A DNA stretch of 64,000 nucleotides from Brassica napus (GCF_020379485.1 NC_063437.1:14843726-14907725), one strand, 5' to 3'. Positions 1 to 11,079 are shown, counted from the stretch's first letter. Notes: generated from the sequence alone by a model not told the origin. Numbers and translations: made by a program.

Positions 1-849
1 TGGCTAAGACCATTCCAATTCCTGTTGATGGGCCAGAGAGCATCGAGTTTGACCCACAAGGAGAAGGTCCTTATGCTGCCGTCGTGGACGGTCGTATTCT
101 TAAGTGGCGCGGCGATGCACTCGGCTGGGTTGAGTTTGCCCACACATCTCCTCACAGGTTCTTATTTTTGTTACAGCATTCACTAGTACAGACGTGCATA
201 TAAGCAAACCAGTTGATGTGAAGAAAAAAAAACAAAATATATTTCTGTCATTGTAATTAACTCATTGTTTATTCGATAGGACTCAAACTTTAGATCCGCT
301 GAATGAATTTTACAGTGAATCCGATCAAATTCTAAGTGTCGAGTTTAGAACTCTATCTAAAATCCTTGTGCAAGCAGTCCTTAATAATATTTTTGGTGCT
401 TGGTAACTTAGGTATTGACACTATAGAAAAGGTGGATGGACAGAATAAATATTTTTTTCATAGTTTGTTTTGACAAAAATGTAACCTAAGAAAAATTAGA
501 TCCAAAAGCGTATACATATTTGGGACTTCTCAAGTGCACAATCCACACCTAGTGTTATATTAATTATTGTTGTTATTTACTGAAATAAAAAAATTTATAT
601 GAAAAATAATTATTATTTTCTCCTTGTTATATGAAGAGGGAACTGTTCAAGCCGTGAAGTAGTGCCTACTTGTGGAAGACCACTGGGACTTAGTTTTGAG
701 AAGAAAACGGGAGATCTATACATATGCGATGGTTACCTAGGAGTCATGAAGGTTGGACCTCAGGGAGGATTGGCCGAGTTAGTTGTGGACCAGGCCGAAG
801 GTCGCAAAGTTATGTTTGCGAATCAAATGGATATTGACGAAGAGGAAGA

Positions 850-966
850 TATAGAGCGTAAAGCTTAATATTATTAGATGAGAATGTTGCAATATATATA
901 TAAGAGAACTAGGGATTATAAGGATAAGTATTTACTAATATATCCTTTCTATATATACATTCTACA
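850..966 (-). repeat. 3' LTR of the copia element (left in + coordinates)
   Basis: The 117-bp LTR is identical to 5326-5442 except for one T/C difference in the TA-rich stretch near 901. Its outer edge abuts gaaga at 845-849. Confidence 0.95.
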
Positions 967-3900
967 CGCCCCCTCAAGATGGAGGTAGTTGACGAACTCC
1001 AATCTTGCCAGAAAGTTCATGAAACCGTGTTCTGGATAAAGGTTTGGTGAGTGCATCTGCGAGCTGATCGTGAGTGGAGACATGAGAAACTCGCAGAGCT
1101 CCGGAACTGACATTATCTCGTATGAAGTGGTAATCAAGGCTAAATGCTTCATGCGGGAATGGAAAACGGGATTTGCACAAAGATAAGTAGCGCCCACGTT
1201 GTCACAATAGACAACGGGTGTGTGAGGCAGAGTAACGCCAAGTTCAGTGAGCAAGGAGCAGACCCAGCGTAGTTCAGCTGCAGTGTTGGCGACTGCTCTA
1301 TACTCTGCCTCGGTTGAAGAACGGGCCACGCCCTTCTGCTTCTTGGAGGACCACGCAATAGGTGATGTCCCGAGATATAGGATGTGCGCGTTCGTGGACA
1401 CAAAGTCGTCGACATCGCCGGCCCAGTCAGCATCAGAGTAAGCATGTAGCGAGAGCGGAGAGTCCTTACGAAGAAGAATGCCATGAGAAGTTGTACCAGC
1501 TAGATACCTGAGAATACGCTTAGCTGCTTGCCAGTGTATATCCGTTGGACGATGCATAAACTGGGACAATCTGTTAACCGCATATGCAATGTCTGGGCGC
1601 GTAAACGCCAAGTACTGGAGGCTTCCAATCACAGTACGGTATTCCGCAGGTTCAGTAAGAGCACGGCCTGATGTGAGAGACAGCTTTGGTGTCGTAGCCA
1701 TTGGCGTGGAGACTATCTTGGCATCTGACATCTTCGTACGCTGGAGGAGGTCTGTGATATACTTACGCTGCATGAGATGAAGTCCCTGAGATGTTCTTGT
1801 AACTTCAATACCCAGAAAATATCTCAAGTCTTCTGGTTCTTTTAAGGAGAACCGAGTGGAGAGCGAAGCAATCAATCCTGCAACGAGAACTGAGCTGCTG
1901 CCAGTTATTATTATGTCGTCGACATACACAAGGCAGTAGACCTGATGGCCATCCTTATTGTATACAAACGCAGACGTGTCTGCCATCGAGTTCTTGAATC
2001 CGATGGAGATGAGATATGTCTTTAACTCTTGATACCAAGCACGTGGTGCTTGTTTGAGACCATAAAGGGCTTTCCTCAGGCGACATACATGATGTGGACG
2101 ATCTTTATCTAGAAAACCAGGAGGTTGAGTAACATAGACCTCATCTTGTAAAGTTCCTTGAAGGAAAGCATTGTTGACATCGAGCTGCTTTATTGGCCAG
2201 TTCCGGGAGATAGCTAGCTGAAGAACAAGCCGAATTGTAATCGATTTGACAACCGGACTAAAGGTTTCGGCGTAGTCAATTCCGTGTTGTTGGTTAAAGC
2301 CACGAGCTACCCAGCGGGATTTGTGCCTGGCCAGTGTACCATCGGGATTGTATTTCACAGTATGAATCCATTTCGTTGGAATGACATGTTGATGCGGTCG
2401 CGGTGGGACAAGATCAAATGTTCTGTTCCGAATCTGAGCATCCATTTCAGAGACCATAGAGTTCCTCCACTTCTCATCTCTCAAGGCTTGGGTTACAGTG
2501 GTTGGGATGATGGGTGTGAGGTTTGTTTTGACAGTGAGGAGACTGTGTTTAGGGTTGGGCTTTGTAATCTGGTTCTTTGAACGGGTTCTCATGGAATGAG
2601 TGTTTTGTGGTAGCGGGTTGGAAGTTGGATTTGGGCTTTGGGACGTGTTTGAGGTGAGGTTTGTGTCTGGGTTGTCTGTCTGGTTCAAAGTACCTGTTGC
2701 ATGAACAATAGGTGGAGGAAGAGTTTGTGTACATACCTGTGCATTACTCTGGAGCTCCGTTGAATCAATGCCTGGGTCCACCCGTGTGTCATCTGATGAT
2801 AACACAGCATCGTTCATCTGTGAGGATGAAGACGATGGAGGGTCGGTATTTAACCGGTGGTGAGAATCGGAGCTCGGGGGTGGCATAGCTGTAGACGTAG
2901 CTGAGACGAGTGGCACTGGAGGTGGGGTTTGGTGGAGTGGTACAGAGGTGGTAAAAGGGTAAGAGTTTGATGTGTCTGGTTCATCAGTAACGGGAGTGGA
3001 TGGTGGTTTGGCGGAGAAAGGGAACTTTTCTTCAATAAATTGAACATGCCTTGATGTATAGACACGTCCGGTAGTGTGATCGAGACATAAATATGCACTC
3101 TGCGTGAGAGAGTAACCGAGAAACACACACTCCTTGGATCGCAGTTCCAACTTGTTGCTCGCATACGGTCGTAACCATGGATAGCAAGCACAGCCAAACA
3201 CTCGGAGCTTAAGGTAGTTAGGTGACTGTTGAAAGAGCACTGCGTAGGGTGATGTGTTGCTTAAGACCGAGCTGGGTAAGCGATTGATGAGATACACCGC
3301 AGCTGAAAAGGCATAGCTCCAGTACGACGGCGGCAGGGACGCTTGATGAAGCAGAGTAAGTCCCGTCTCGACTATATGTCGATGTTTACGTTCTGCGATG
3401 CCGTTATGTTCAGGAGTGTGTGGCGGTGAGGTCAGATGCGAGATCCCGTGATCGAGAAGAAAGGCTTTCAGCGCTATAAATTCGCCACCATTGTCCGAGT
3501 ATAATGTTCTGATCTTGGACTGAAAACGATTCTCGACCACTGCTTTGAATGCCACAAACGTTTCTCGCACTTGGGACTTAAACTTGAGTGGATACAACCA
3601 TGTATATCGGGTGAAGTGATCCACAAAAATGAGGTAATATTTGAAGTTATCAATAGAGACAATGGGGGATGACCACACATCAGTGTAAACATATTCAAGA
3701 GGTTGAGTTGAGACAATAGTGTTTGAGTGAAAAGGCAATTTATGGCTTTTATTGATAAGACAATGAGAACACGGAATCTGTTTTTGAGAAGACAATGAAA
3801 CTGGTAAAGAAAACTGAGAAACAAGAGTTTTTAAAGTGGGTAGGGTTGGGTGGCCAAGTCTCGAGTGCCATGAGATAAGTGTGGTCTTGGGAGTTGGCGA

Positions 3901-5250
3901 CGCAAATAGGGAGGTGGTGGTGGGTTTAGACTCGACTGGCCACTCGTACAGCTCATCTCTAGCTCTGCCTTGGAGTAACCGGACCCCCGTGCTGAGATCC
4001 TTCACCTGAAAGTGGGCAGGAAAGAATTCAACAGATACTCTATTAGCATTGCACAATCGATACACTGAAATAAGGTTCTTATGAAGGTTAGGGACATAGA
4101 GAATATTGTTTAAAGCTAAGGGACGAGATGAAGTAGAGAGAGTAGAGGAACCCGTATGTGTGATCGGAAGACCTGATCCATCGGCAATGATAACCTCTTC
4201 ACCACCATTGTAAGGTTGATGGAGAGAGAGGTTGTGCAAGTCAGTGGTTAGGTGATGAGTGGCGCCGCTGTCAACAATCCAATTGTTTGGATTATACGCG
4301 GTTGCAGCCATGTTCGCACGAGGTTGCCACGGCGTCTGCGAGGAGTTGTTGTAGCCACCGGATTGTTGCAGCTGAGGACAACGCCTTGCACTATGGCCAA
4401 AAACACCACAGATTTGGCACTTGCCTTGATATCCACGCAAGTTGGTGTCTTGTTGCTGCCATGTGTTGTGGTTGTTGCGGCCATTGTTGTAGCGGTTGTT
4501 GTTCCCACGATACCCCGAGTTGTGACTCCTGTTGTTGGTGTTGTTAGACACGCGGGTGTTCGCGACGTTGGCAGAGATCGGAAGAGATGGGTTAGGAGTC
4601 GCGTCTTGTAACTTGACTTCCTGATTCAGGAGTTTCTCATGAACTTCAGTTAAGGAAGGAGGTACATCACGACCTTGTATCTGATCGATAACTTGTTTGT
4701 AGTCCTCAGGAAGGCCTTCCACAATGAACTCAATCTGATCTTCCAGATCAAAGGCTTTACCGAGTAAAGCAAGTTGGTCAAATCGGGTTGTAAACCCCTG
4801 GAGATACTCATCAATCGATTTAGTTCCTTTCTTCCATTGTTTGATCTGTTGGCGCAGCTGTTGAATGTGACCGCGGGTGGGTTTGGCGTATGTGGAAGAC
4901 AGCTTCTCCCAGATCTCGGCGGATGTGGTGGTTGTTGCAAGAATCGGCTGGACTGTGACAGAGATAGCCCCTAATAAGGCGCTATAGATGAGTTGGTCTT
5001 GACGCTGGTGTGCTGTGAAAGCAGGGTTGACAGAGACAACTTCAGCTGTCATGATCGTGGGTGGTGGGACAACGACGGTGCCGTCGAGATAGCCAGATAG
5101 ACCATGGCCATTAAGCAAAGCTTGAACTTGACGGCTCCACATAAGAAAGTTGGAGGCCGTGAGTTTGGTAACATTTGACATGTTAACATTAAGGAGTTGA
5201 GCGGCATCAATGGTGATGACGGTGGTGTTATTTGTCGCAGAGTTTGCCAT
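949..5250 (-). CDS. Copia gag-pol polyprotein with a late frameshift
   Basis: One 1,433-codon frame covers gag, then a CCHC zinc knuckle (about residues 278-291), an aspartic protease site DSGA (327-330), the GAG-pre-integrase HSRLGHP region (about 462-468), an integrase core with D524, D586 and the E of NGIAER near 620, a reverse transcriptase with YVDD (1109-1112), and a copia-type RNase H (SDADWAGD, then SSTEAEYRA). Homology continues past about 1136-1140 only in another frame (minus strand, to about 974). A one-base change there replaces the natural RNase H tail with unrelated residues reaching into the LTR. Everything upstream is open, consistent with a young copy whose last enzyme domain is damaged. 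A sequencing error is the alternative. Confidence 0.93.
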   Translation of the reverse strand: MANSATNNTTVITIDAAQLLNVNMSNVTKLTASNFLMWSRQVQALLNGHGLSGYLDGTVVVPPPTIMTAEVVSVNPAFTAHQRQDQLIYSALLGAISVTVQPILATTTTSAEIWEKLSSTYAKPTRGHIQQLRQQIKQWKKGTKSIDEYLQGFTTRFDQLALLGKAFDLEDQIEFIVEGLPEDYKQVIDQIQGRDVPPSLTEVHEKLLNQEVKLQDATPNPSLPISANVANTRVSNNTNNRSHNSGYRGNNNRYNNGRNNHNTWQQQDTNLRGYQGKCQICGVFGHSARRCPQLQQSGGYNNSSQTPWQPRANMAATAYNPNNWIVDSGATHHLTTDLHNLSLHQPYNGGEEVIIADGSGLPITHTGSSTLSTSSRPLALNNILYVPNLHKNLISVYRLCNANRVSVEFFPAHFQVKDLSTGVRLLQGRARDELYEWPVESKPTTTSLFASPTPKTTLISWHSRLGHPTLPTLKTLVSQFSLPVSLSSQKQIPCSHCLINKSHKLPFHSNTIVSTQPLEYVYTDVWSSPIVSIDNFKYYLIFVDHFTRYTWLYPLKFKSQVRETFVAFKAVVENRFQSKIRTLYSDNGGEFIALKAFLLDHGISHLTSPPHTPEHNGIAERKHRHIVETGLTLLHQASLPPSYWSYAFSAAVYLINRLPSSVLSNTSPYAVLFQQSPNYLKLRVFGCACYPWLRPYASNKLELRSKECVFLGYSLTQSAYLCLDHTTGRVYTSRHVQFIEEKFPFSAKPPSTPVTDEPDTSNSYPFTTSVPLHQTPPPVPLVSATSTAMPPPSSDSHHRLNTDPPSSSSSQMNDAVLSSDDTRVDPGIDSTELQSNAQVCTQTLPPPIVHATGTLNQTDNPDTNLTSNTSQSPNPTSNPLPQNTHSMRTRSKNQITKPNPKHSLLTVKTNLTPIIPTTVTQALRDEKWRNSMVSEMDAQIRNRTFDLVPPRPHQHVIPTKWIHTVKYNPDGTLARHKSRWVARGFNQQHGIDYAETFSPVVKSITIRLVLQLAISRNWPIKQLDVNNAFLQGTLQDEVYVTQPPGFLDKDRPHHVCRLRKALYGLKQAPRAWYQELKTYLISIGFKNSMADTSAFVYNKDGHQVYCLVYVDDIIITGSSSVLVAGLIASLSTRFSLKEPEDLRYFLGIEVTRTSQGLHLMQRKYITDLLQRTKMSDAKIVSTPMATTPKLSLTSGRALTEPAEYRTVIGSLQYLAFTRPDIAYAVNRLSQFMHRPTDIHWQAAKRILRYLAGTTSHGILLRKDSPLSLHAYSDADWAGDVDDFVSTNAHILYLGTSPIAWSSKKQKGVARSSTEAEYRAVANTAAELRWVCSLLTELGVTLPHTPVVYCDNVGATYLCANPVFHSRMKHLALITTSYEIMSVPELCEFLMSPLTISSQMHSPNLYPEHGFMNFLARLEFVNYLHLEGACRMYI

Positions 5251-5325
5251 GGAAGCAGAGAACGTAACAGAGAAAAAGGGTTGTGGGCGGCTAGGTTTAG
5301 ATTTAAAATCTCTGCTCTGATACCA

Positions 5326-5442
5326 TATAGAGCGTAAAGCTTAATATTATTAGATGAGAATGTTGCAATATATATACAAGAGAACTAGGGATTATAAGGA
5401 TAAGTATTTACTAATATATCCTTTCTATATATACATTCTACA
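5326..5442 (-). repeat. 5' LTR of the copia element (right in + coordinates)
   Basis: The 117-bp LTR directly adjoins the tRNA-Met primer-binding site at 5313-5324. Its outer edge abuts gaaga at 5443-5447. Confidence 0.95.
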
Positions 5443-6197
5443 GAAGATGTCTTCTACTTCAATGATAGTAGTGACAAGTATCATTTCAGGTATTATTATG
5501 CTTCTCCTAGCTTATACATGTGCCTATGATCCGAGCATCTGCATGTTACATGTACATATAAGATGCATTATTTTGTTATGTGAAAACAAAATAGCTCAAG
5601 ACTTGTGTGTTGTTTGTCGTTAGGGAGGTATTTTTCGTTGCTGCCAATGGCGAGCGGTCGGGAAGAGTGATCAGATATGATAAGAAGACGAAGGAGGCCA
5701 AAGTTGTGATGGACAATCTCCGTTGTAATAACGGTTTGGCTCTAAACAAAGACCGGTCTTTTCTAATCTCTTGCGAGTCAGCCACAGGTCTGGTCCACCG
5801 ATATTGGATAAAAGGTCCTAAAGCTGGAACCCGCGACATCTTTGCGAAGGTCCCTGGATACCCTGACAACATCCGGCTGACACCAAGTGGAGACTTTTGG
5901 ATTGGCATACACTCCAAGAAATCTCCAGCGGGGAGATTGATAGTGGGGAACAAATGGCTTGGAAAACTGGTTGAAAAGACGGTGAAGTTAGAGTTGTTGA
6001 TTGCTGTGATGAACGGGTTCAAACCGCATGGTATAGCGGTGAAAATCTCCGGGGAGACAGGAGAGATCCTTGAGATACTCGAGGACAAAGAAGGGAAGAC
6101 AATGAAATATGTAAGTGAGGCATATGAGCGGGAAGATGGAAAGATATGGTTTGGGTCTGTTTTTTGGCCAGCCGTTTGGGTTCTTGATCGCAAGTAA

Positions 6198-7689
6198 CTC
6201 TTGTTTTTTTCTTTTTAACTCTGTTTTGTTGTTCGCATGATGTGTTCTATACAGTATTAATAAAAAATTTTTTTTTTGGTAAAAAGTATTAATAAATATT
6301 TCTAGTTTGTAATAGTTGCTTCCACTTTACATGTTATCTTTTCTCCTCTGTTTTTCTCCTCCTGTCTCCCATGTATCATTTCAGCCACTTCTTCAAAAAA
6401 TTCCATAAATAAGCATGGTTGTGTGGGAATAGTAAAAAGAAGAATGACATATCGGAGATATTGTCAAAGTATGGAATTGGTTAGGTGAGTGAATAAATAT
6501 TTGGAGCATCAAATGGAATTTATAAGGTGAGCGAATAAATCTTTGGAGCGTCTAAAAATTAAGGTCACGACCGTGGGAGAAGGCGGATCCACATGCCTAG
6601 AGAGAATATCGTTGGCTCATGGGAGGGCGGACATGGACATGTATTAGTGCACAACAAGGACGTTGCTTCTAAAAGTTGAGGTTTTTGAAACATCTCAATA
6701 TCTAATATATGATGGTGTATCCGTGTATGTAGAAAAGTTTAAAAGAATTAACTAAATGTATCATTAAGGGGTGCTTATTTTCCGATTACTTATTCATAAT
6801 AAACTTTATGGTTAAACTTGTTTTAAGCTGGAGTTGTAGAAAGATGGTAACTTATCGTCAAATTACTCATGATATTTGTATGAGTGATACCAACTGCGAA
6901 GATTGCAAGGCTAAGAAACAAGTTTTTAGAGTTTTTGAAACTTAATGTTCCCAGCTATTAGATAGAGTGGCCTATCGGCATAGAGAGAGAGGGCACCGTG
7001 TACACATGGAAAAAAGTACACTAGCGTTACAAATACAAAGGTTGATGCTTTAAGAGTATAAAGAACAGAGGTTGCCCACATGACCGAAATGGAGAATTGA
7101 CATTTGCGAGTCATGAGACAATAACAGATGTTTATAAAAAAAAATTAGCTTCTTTTTAATATTCTTCAGTTTCAATACCTATTTGTGAAATAAACAGACA
7201 AAAGTATGTAGAACTGCTAAAAGATGATCATGATTGATGAACATGATGCACGTAAAAGAGTTGGACTACCTCCACATTCTACTATCTCACGTTAAAATCG
7301 ACTCACGGGGAGTCATCACTACTTTAACTTCAAATATACATATTATCCGTAGAAAGTGAGTGTTAAAGATGGTTGTTTCATATTCAATATTGTGACCATC
7401 TTCATGTACGTAACAGAAGCACACACAAAGATCCTTCCAACCATACACGACAAATATGGCTAAAGACTATTAAGTCTACTGCTGCCTCTTTATCAGCTGT
7501 AGGAGAGCAGTAAAGTGAGTAAATTACAACCAGTTCTCAGATGGACTAAGTAAAGCAATCTCACAACTTAGATTTCTGCTACTCTTTGATTCATACTCAC
7601 GAGATGCTAATACTCTTTGTAATTATTAATGATTATCCAGTAAGATATACATTTTTAGTATCTCCAAATAAACAGAGGAAAAGACTATT
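6198..7689. other. Spacer downstream of SSL, duplicated at 13158-14510
   Basis: No gene is visible. Several stretches recur almost word for word downstream of the third SSL copy, for example the block near 7020-7130 with its partner near 13850-13950 and the block near 7230-7450 with its partner near 14050-14280. This is the non-coding part of the duplicated SSL-DUF1279 segment. Confidence 0.75.
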
Positions 7690-8245
7690 CATCCTTTTCC
7701 TTGTCAACTTTCTTCCCAATCCAATGAGCAACAATAGGAGTCAAAGCCACCGTAGGCGGAAACCTTATGGGAGAATCAGCTTTATGCGCTGCGTAAGCCA
7801 AAGCAAAGGCTCCCACTTTCTATCCCGTCTCACTCGTTGAGATCCCAACCTTTGAAACAAAACAACAGCGATTATTACTCAAATTCAAGTACAAGAAACA
7901 CATAAAGTTTAGTATAACTAAGATAAAAGGAAAACCTTAAGAAGGAGAGCTTGAACATCAACACCAGAAGTGACGAGAGCGTAGCAGAGCGAGAAGGAAA
8001 TGAGTGAAAGGGTGATGGATGTTGCTAGGTAAACACCACCGTACTTTGCAAGTAACTCCTTAGCTTCATCTGTTTTTGACTTCTTCTTGTTCTCTCCATC
8101 AGTTTCTTCCTCCTTTGAGCTCAATATCTGTATTGTTCAATCAAAATTGTAAACATATGATCCAAGAAGAAGGAAAGCAAAAGATTGAAGATAAGAAAGA
8201 GACCTTCCATAGACCAACTTCGAGTCCATATTTCTTGGCAATGAC
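7690..8245 (-). pseudogene. DUF1279 (FAM210-like) pseudogene, 5' end lost
   Basis: This is a second copy of the gene at 14511-15256. It matches intact exons 3 and 2 and the last bases of exon 1 (about 8205-8245, coding for YGLEVGLWK in the intact copy). The sequence then departs from the intact gene near 8250, so start codon and transit-peptide region are absent. In exon 3 a GAG codon of the intact copy is TAG here (7820-7822), a premature stop. Exon 2 remains open and very similar. The order after an SSL 3' end is the same as for the intact copy, so it arose by segmental duplication rather than retroposition (introns kept). Confidence 0.85.
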
Positions 8246-8283
8246 TCGTTCGAAGGTAATCGTCTTCCTCAGTTATCATATCG

Positions 8284-8372
8284 GTTAGGGTTTCGATTTG
8301 AATCGCTGTTAGGGTTTCGATTTGAATCACTGTTAGGGTTTCGATTCAGCTATTAGGGTTTCAATTTGAAAT
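8284..8372 (+). repeat. Telobox-containing minisatellite, four units
   Basis: Four tandem units start at 8284, 8308, 8332 and 8353. The first two are 24 bp with core gttagggtttcgatttgaat; the third is shorter and the fourth degenerate. Each carries TTAGGGTTT, which contains the plant telomere-type/telobox motif. The array begins about where the DUF1279 pseudogene loses homology with the intact gene. Confidence 0.85.
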
Positions 8373-10179
8373 GCTCTGATCTTTCGCCTTTTTGATTAAA
8401 GTTTGTCACTTTCTGTTATCGGCTTCTTTTATAGGAACTTCGGATCTTGCCTCTTTGATTAAGTCTGTTTGATAAAGTTTGTCACTTTCTGTTAGCTTTT
8501 CTTGTAGGAATGGCTTCTTTATTCATCCAATCTTGCGGCTTCTCTTATAGGAATTTCGTTTAGTTTTAGCTTCTCTTCATTTATTTTATCATCTTGCTAG
8601 GTATGATGCTTTGTTTTGTATTTCCTTGTAATCTATTTGCATATTTTTTGTCGTTGGTGCAGTTCTCACTCAACCGACCTCGCGCATGACGGTTTTTTCT
8701 TAGCATGTCAAGCTTGTAGATCCGGCCGCTGTTACCTATGCCATGGCGTGAAGCATTTTCCTGCGCTTTGTCTCGAACTTGACAAGTTCTCGCGGAGGAA
8801 TGAAAGATTGGTCCGGCCATTCCTTCGGGTGTTACAATGTGTAAGATGATGATGACACATTTAAATATGGTATGCTTCCTCTTCTCCTTTTCACTATCAT
8901 TATTGTTTTAACTAGCTGTATTGTCCTTTCACTATCATTATTGTTTTAACGAATTGTATTGTTGGTTTCAATTTACAGACTATCCATGCAGTCAAGAGAT
9001 TGAAGAACAACTTTGTTTACAACGCTGATGTTGAATTGATTGAACTTTTCATTCTCATCCACATCCCCCCCCCCTTTCTTATTCTTCGATACCATCGAAA
9101 GACGTCTTGAGATCTCATTCTTCCATAGACGATGCTTGCAACTATGACAATTCTAAGCGACAATGGTCTTTATTATGTTGAGGGTTTGATGTTTATATAA
9201 CATATTGAGACTGTAGTTTCCTACTAAACATCATAACCAAAGGTTTCCTCTTATGTTTGTAAAACAAAATGAGAACCATTGGTGTGTTTTTCTTTTTCTC
9301 ATAGCCACTGTTTTGGGATGATGATTGACACAAAAATTTGGTGGTCTGTTTTTATTATCCACAACTTTTGCACATGTTTTTCGTAATGCAGCCGTTGTCC
9401 TTGGCTTTAACATGATGTGTGTTTTAGTGTTGTAGGGGAGTTGTGCTTTGACCTTAAACATAAACAACCCACTTCTCAAGTTGTTGGTGGTGCGTCATTA
9501 TTATGTTGAATGATGCATAAAGGTATTCAAAGATTTATGTGAATTATCAGATTTATGTTATAGAGTTTAGACGTGAATGATGTATAAAGGTATTCAAAGA
9601 TTTATGTGAGTACTCACAAGATTTATGTGAGTATTCACTGAATAACCAAAAGTTTCTTCTAAATGATATTACGGTTTTCATCATCCAAAGAAAGTTATTG
9701 GTATGAATAAAAGAGATGTTGTGGTCTGATCGCCCACTATGCATCTATATAATTTTGGTGAATTCACGTTTAAGTATTCGATAATTGATGCATATTCATT
9801 AGAATAAGTATTGAACATTTTGAGCAACATAATTCACATCAAGCACACAAGTAATCACTAGTTCTCTCGTATTGGGTTAGAAACCAACCATGTTCGTTTA
9901 AGAGTTTTGGATGGGCAATATATATTTCAGTTGCTATACACAGAGTTTAATTGTGATATGTTTTTCAAATGAGGTTAGGAATATACATTGGATACGAATC
10001 TCTCTATCGATGTTTAAGAATTAGAGCTATCCTGAAGGATATAAGTAAGGAAAAGTGAATTAGTATTGTCAACTAATAAGGTTTATTTGTTCTTCAAGTT
10101 TACTTGATTTCCAAGATATTGTATAGCTATATCATTATTTGTGGAATAAGACCTATTGTTGTTTACTTGTTTGTCGCTA
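8373..10179. other. Spacer with imperfect repeats, no supportable gene
   Basis: Short open frames occur but none resembles a known protein. An imperfect repeat of about 90 bp (phrase aagtttgtcactttctgtta, twice) lies at about 8395-8515. A second set built around ggtattcaaagatttatgtg lies at about 9500-9640. A run of ten C lies near 9066-9075. Confidence 0.5.
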
Positions 10180-10426
10180 GGGAGGGAACAAATGGCTTGG
10201 GAAACTGGTTGAGAAGATGGTGAAGTTGGTTGCTGTGATGAACGGATTCAAACCGCATGAAATCGCGGTGAAAATCTCCGGGGAGACGGGAGAGATCCTT
10301 GAGATACTTGAGGACAAAGAAGGGAAGACGATGAAGTATGTAAGTGAGGCTTATGAGAGAGAAGATGGAAAGATATGGTTTGGGTCTGTTTTTTGGCCAG
10401 CCGTTTGGGTTCTTGATCGCAAGTAA
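10160..10426 (+). pseudogene. SSL pseudogene fragment B (3' exon, internal deletions)
   Basis: This is a copy of the last SSL exon. An intron 3' end and ag acceptor (near 10180) are followed by only the first few bases of the exon, then a jump to the GNKWLG-coding part. Most of the first half of the exon is missing. A six-base deletion relative to the other copies also removes part of the ELLI-coding region. The junction shifts the frame, so the remaining ORF (10217-10426) is not joined to the exon start. It ends like the parent in WPAVWVLDRK-stop, and the first 100-150 bp of 3' flank are also shared. Confidence 0.9.
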
Positions 10427-11079
10427 CTCTTGTTTTTTTTAACTCCGTTTTGTTGTTCGCAGTGATGTGTTCTATACAGTATTGATAAATGTTTCTCGAG
10501 TGTAACGTTTGTTCTGTGTGCCATTACTAGAGTAGTTGCATCCCCTTTTACGTGTTTATCTTTTCTCCTCTGTTTGCCAAGTAGCATAAAGAGGCTTCTC
10601 AGATGTTAGGAGATATATACTAAGGCTTAGAATGTGAAGTGGATATTAGACGGTTCTCATGAGGATCCACAACAAAATCTCTTATTTAGCATAATTATTA
10701 ATTAGTATGGTTCCATTTAGTGGAGATCAACGTGAAAGCAAGACAGTTCTTATGAAGAAAGACTTGTAGAACAAAATACTTTTATTATTTGGAGTGTTTT
10801 AAATGCAACAACACTAAACAAAAAACAAGGTTTTTCCTAATTAGCCAGATCATGTCGGAGTACTGGAATGACAGGGATAAGTACTGGGACAGCAAACATA
10901 AGCAACAGAAAAATCGACCGACCCAAAGAAACGTTAGTTTCCTTTTTCTCAGGAAAAGGTTGGTTAATATTTTCCCAAAGACAAAAAGGAAAATATACAA
11001 AGCTATACAGGAAAAGGAATATGTATGTGATCGGCTGGCTATATAAGAAGAGTCCATAGGTGAATAACAAAGGAAACCC
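10427..11079. other. Spacer upstream of the F-box/kelch gene
   Basis: The first 150 bp duplicate SSL 3' flank. The remainder presumably includes the promoter of the downstream gene; a TATATAAG element lies at 11038-11045, about 35 bp before the start codon. No other gene is seen. Confidence 0.55.

Larger units (their letters stand above)
850..5442 (-). mobile_element. Ty1/copia LTR retrotransposon, nearly complete, in SSL exon 2
   Basis: This 4,593-bp element is bounded by two 117-bp LTRs (850-966 and 5326-5442) that I read as differing at one base. It is flanked by the 5-bp target duplication gaaga. On the minus strand the 5' LTR is followed by a primer-binding site TGGTATCAGAGC (5313-5324), complementary to initiator tRNA-Met. 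A purine-rich tract with GAGGGGG (about 967-976) precedes the 3' LTR. The body carries one long gag-pol frame in copia order (protease, integrase, RT, RNase H). The LTR starts TG but ends TA rather than CA. The lineage looks Ale/Retrofit-like from the short LTRs and single frame; this is tentative. Confidence 0.96.
3..6197 (+). pseudogene. SSL: Strictosidine synthase-like gene, 5' end outside window, exon 2 split by a copia element
   Basis: Three exon blocks encode a strictosidine synthase-like six-bladed beta-propeller protein: 3-157 (enters from outside the window), 637-849 continued at 5448-5489, and 5624-6197 (stop TAA 6195-6197). Introns are GT-AG and the phases agree (codon AG|A at the first junction, AG|G at the second). 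The C-terminus, ending in WPAVWVLDRK, matches the Arabidopsis SSL4-SSL7/YLS2 group, whose members are linked to defence and wound responses and are not thought to make strictosidine. Exon 2 is interrupted after base 849 by an antisense LTR element; translation runs into the LTR and stops at 866-868. Apart from the insertion I see no other break, so the gene was probably intact until recently. The 5-bp target duplication gaaga (845-849, 5443-5447) marks the site. The family is secure; the exact paralogue is not. Confidence 0.88.

Noticed and set aside
8581..8849. Overlapping frames on both strands near 8.6-8.85 kb, GC-richer patch
   Set aside because: No known domain in any frame; could be a transposon scrap but no termini were found.
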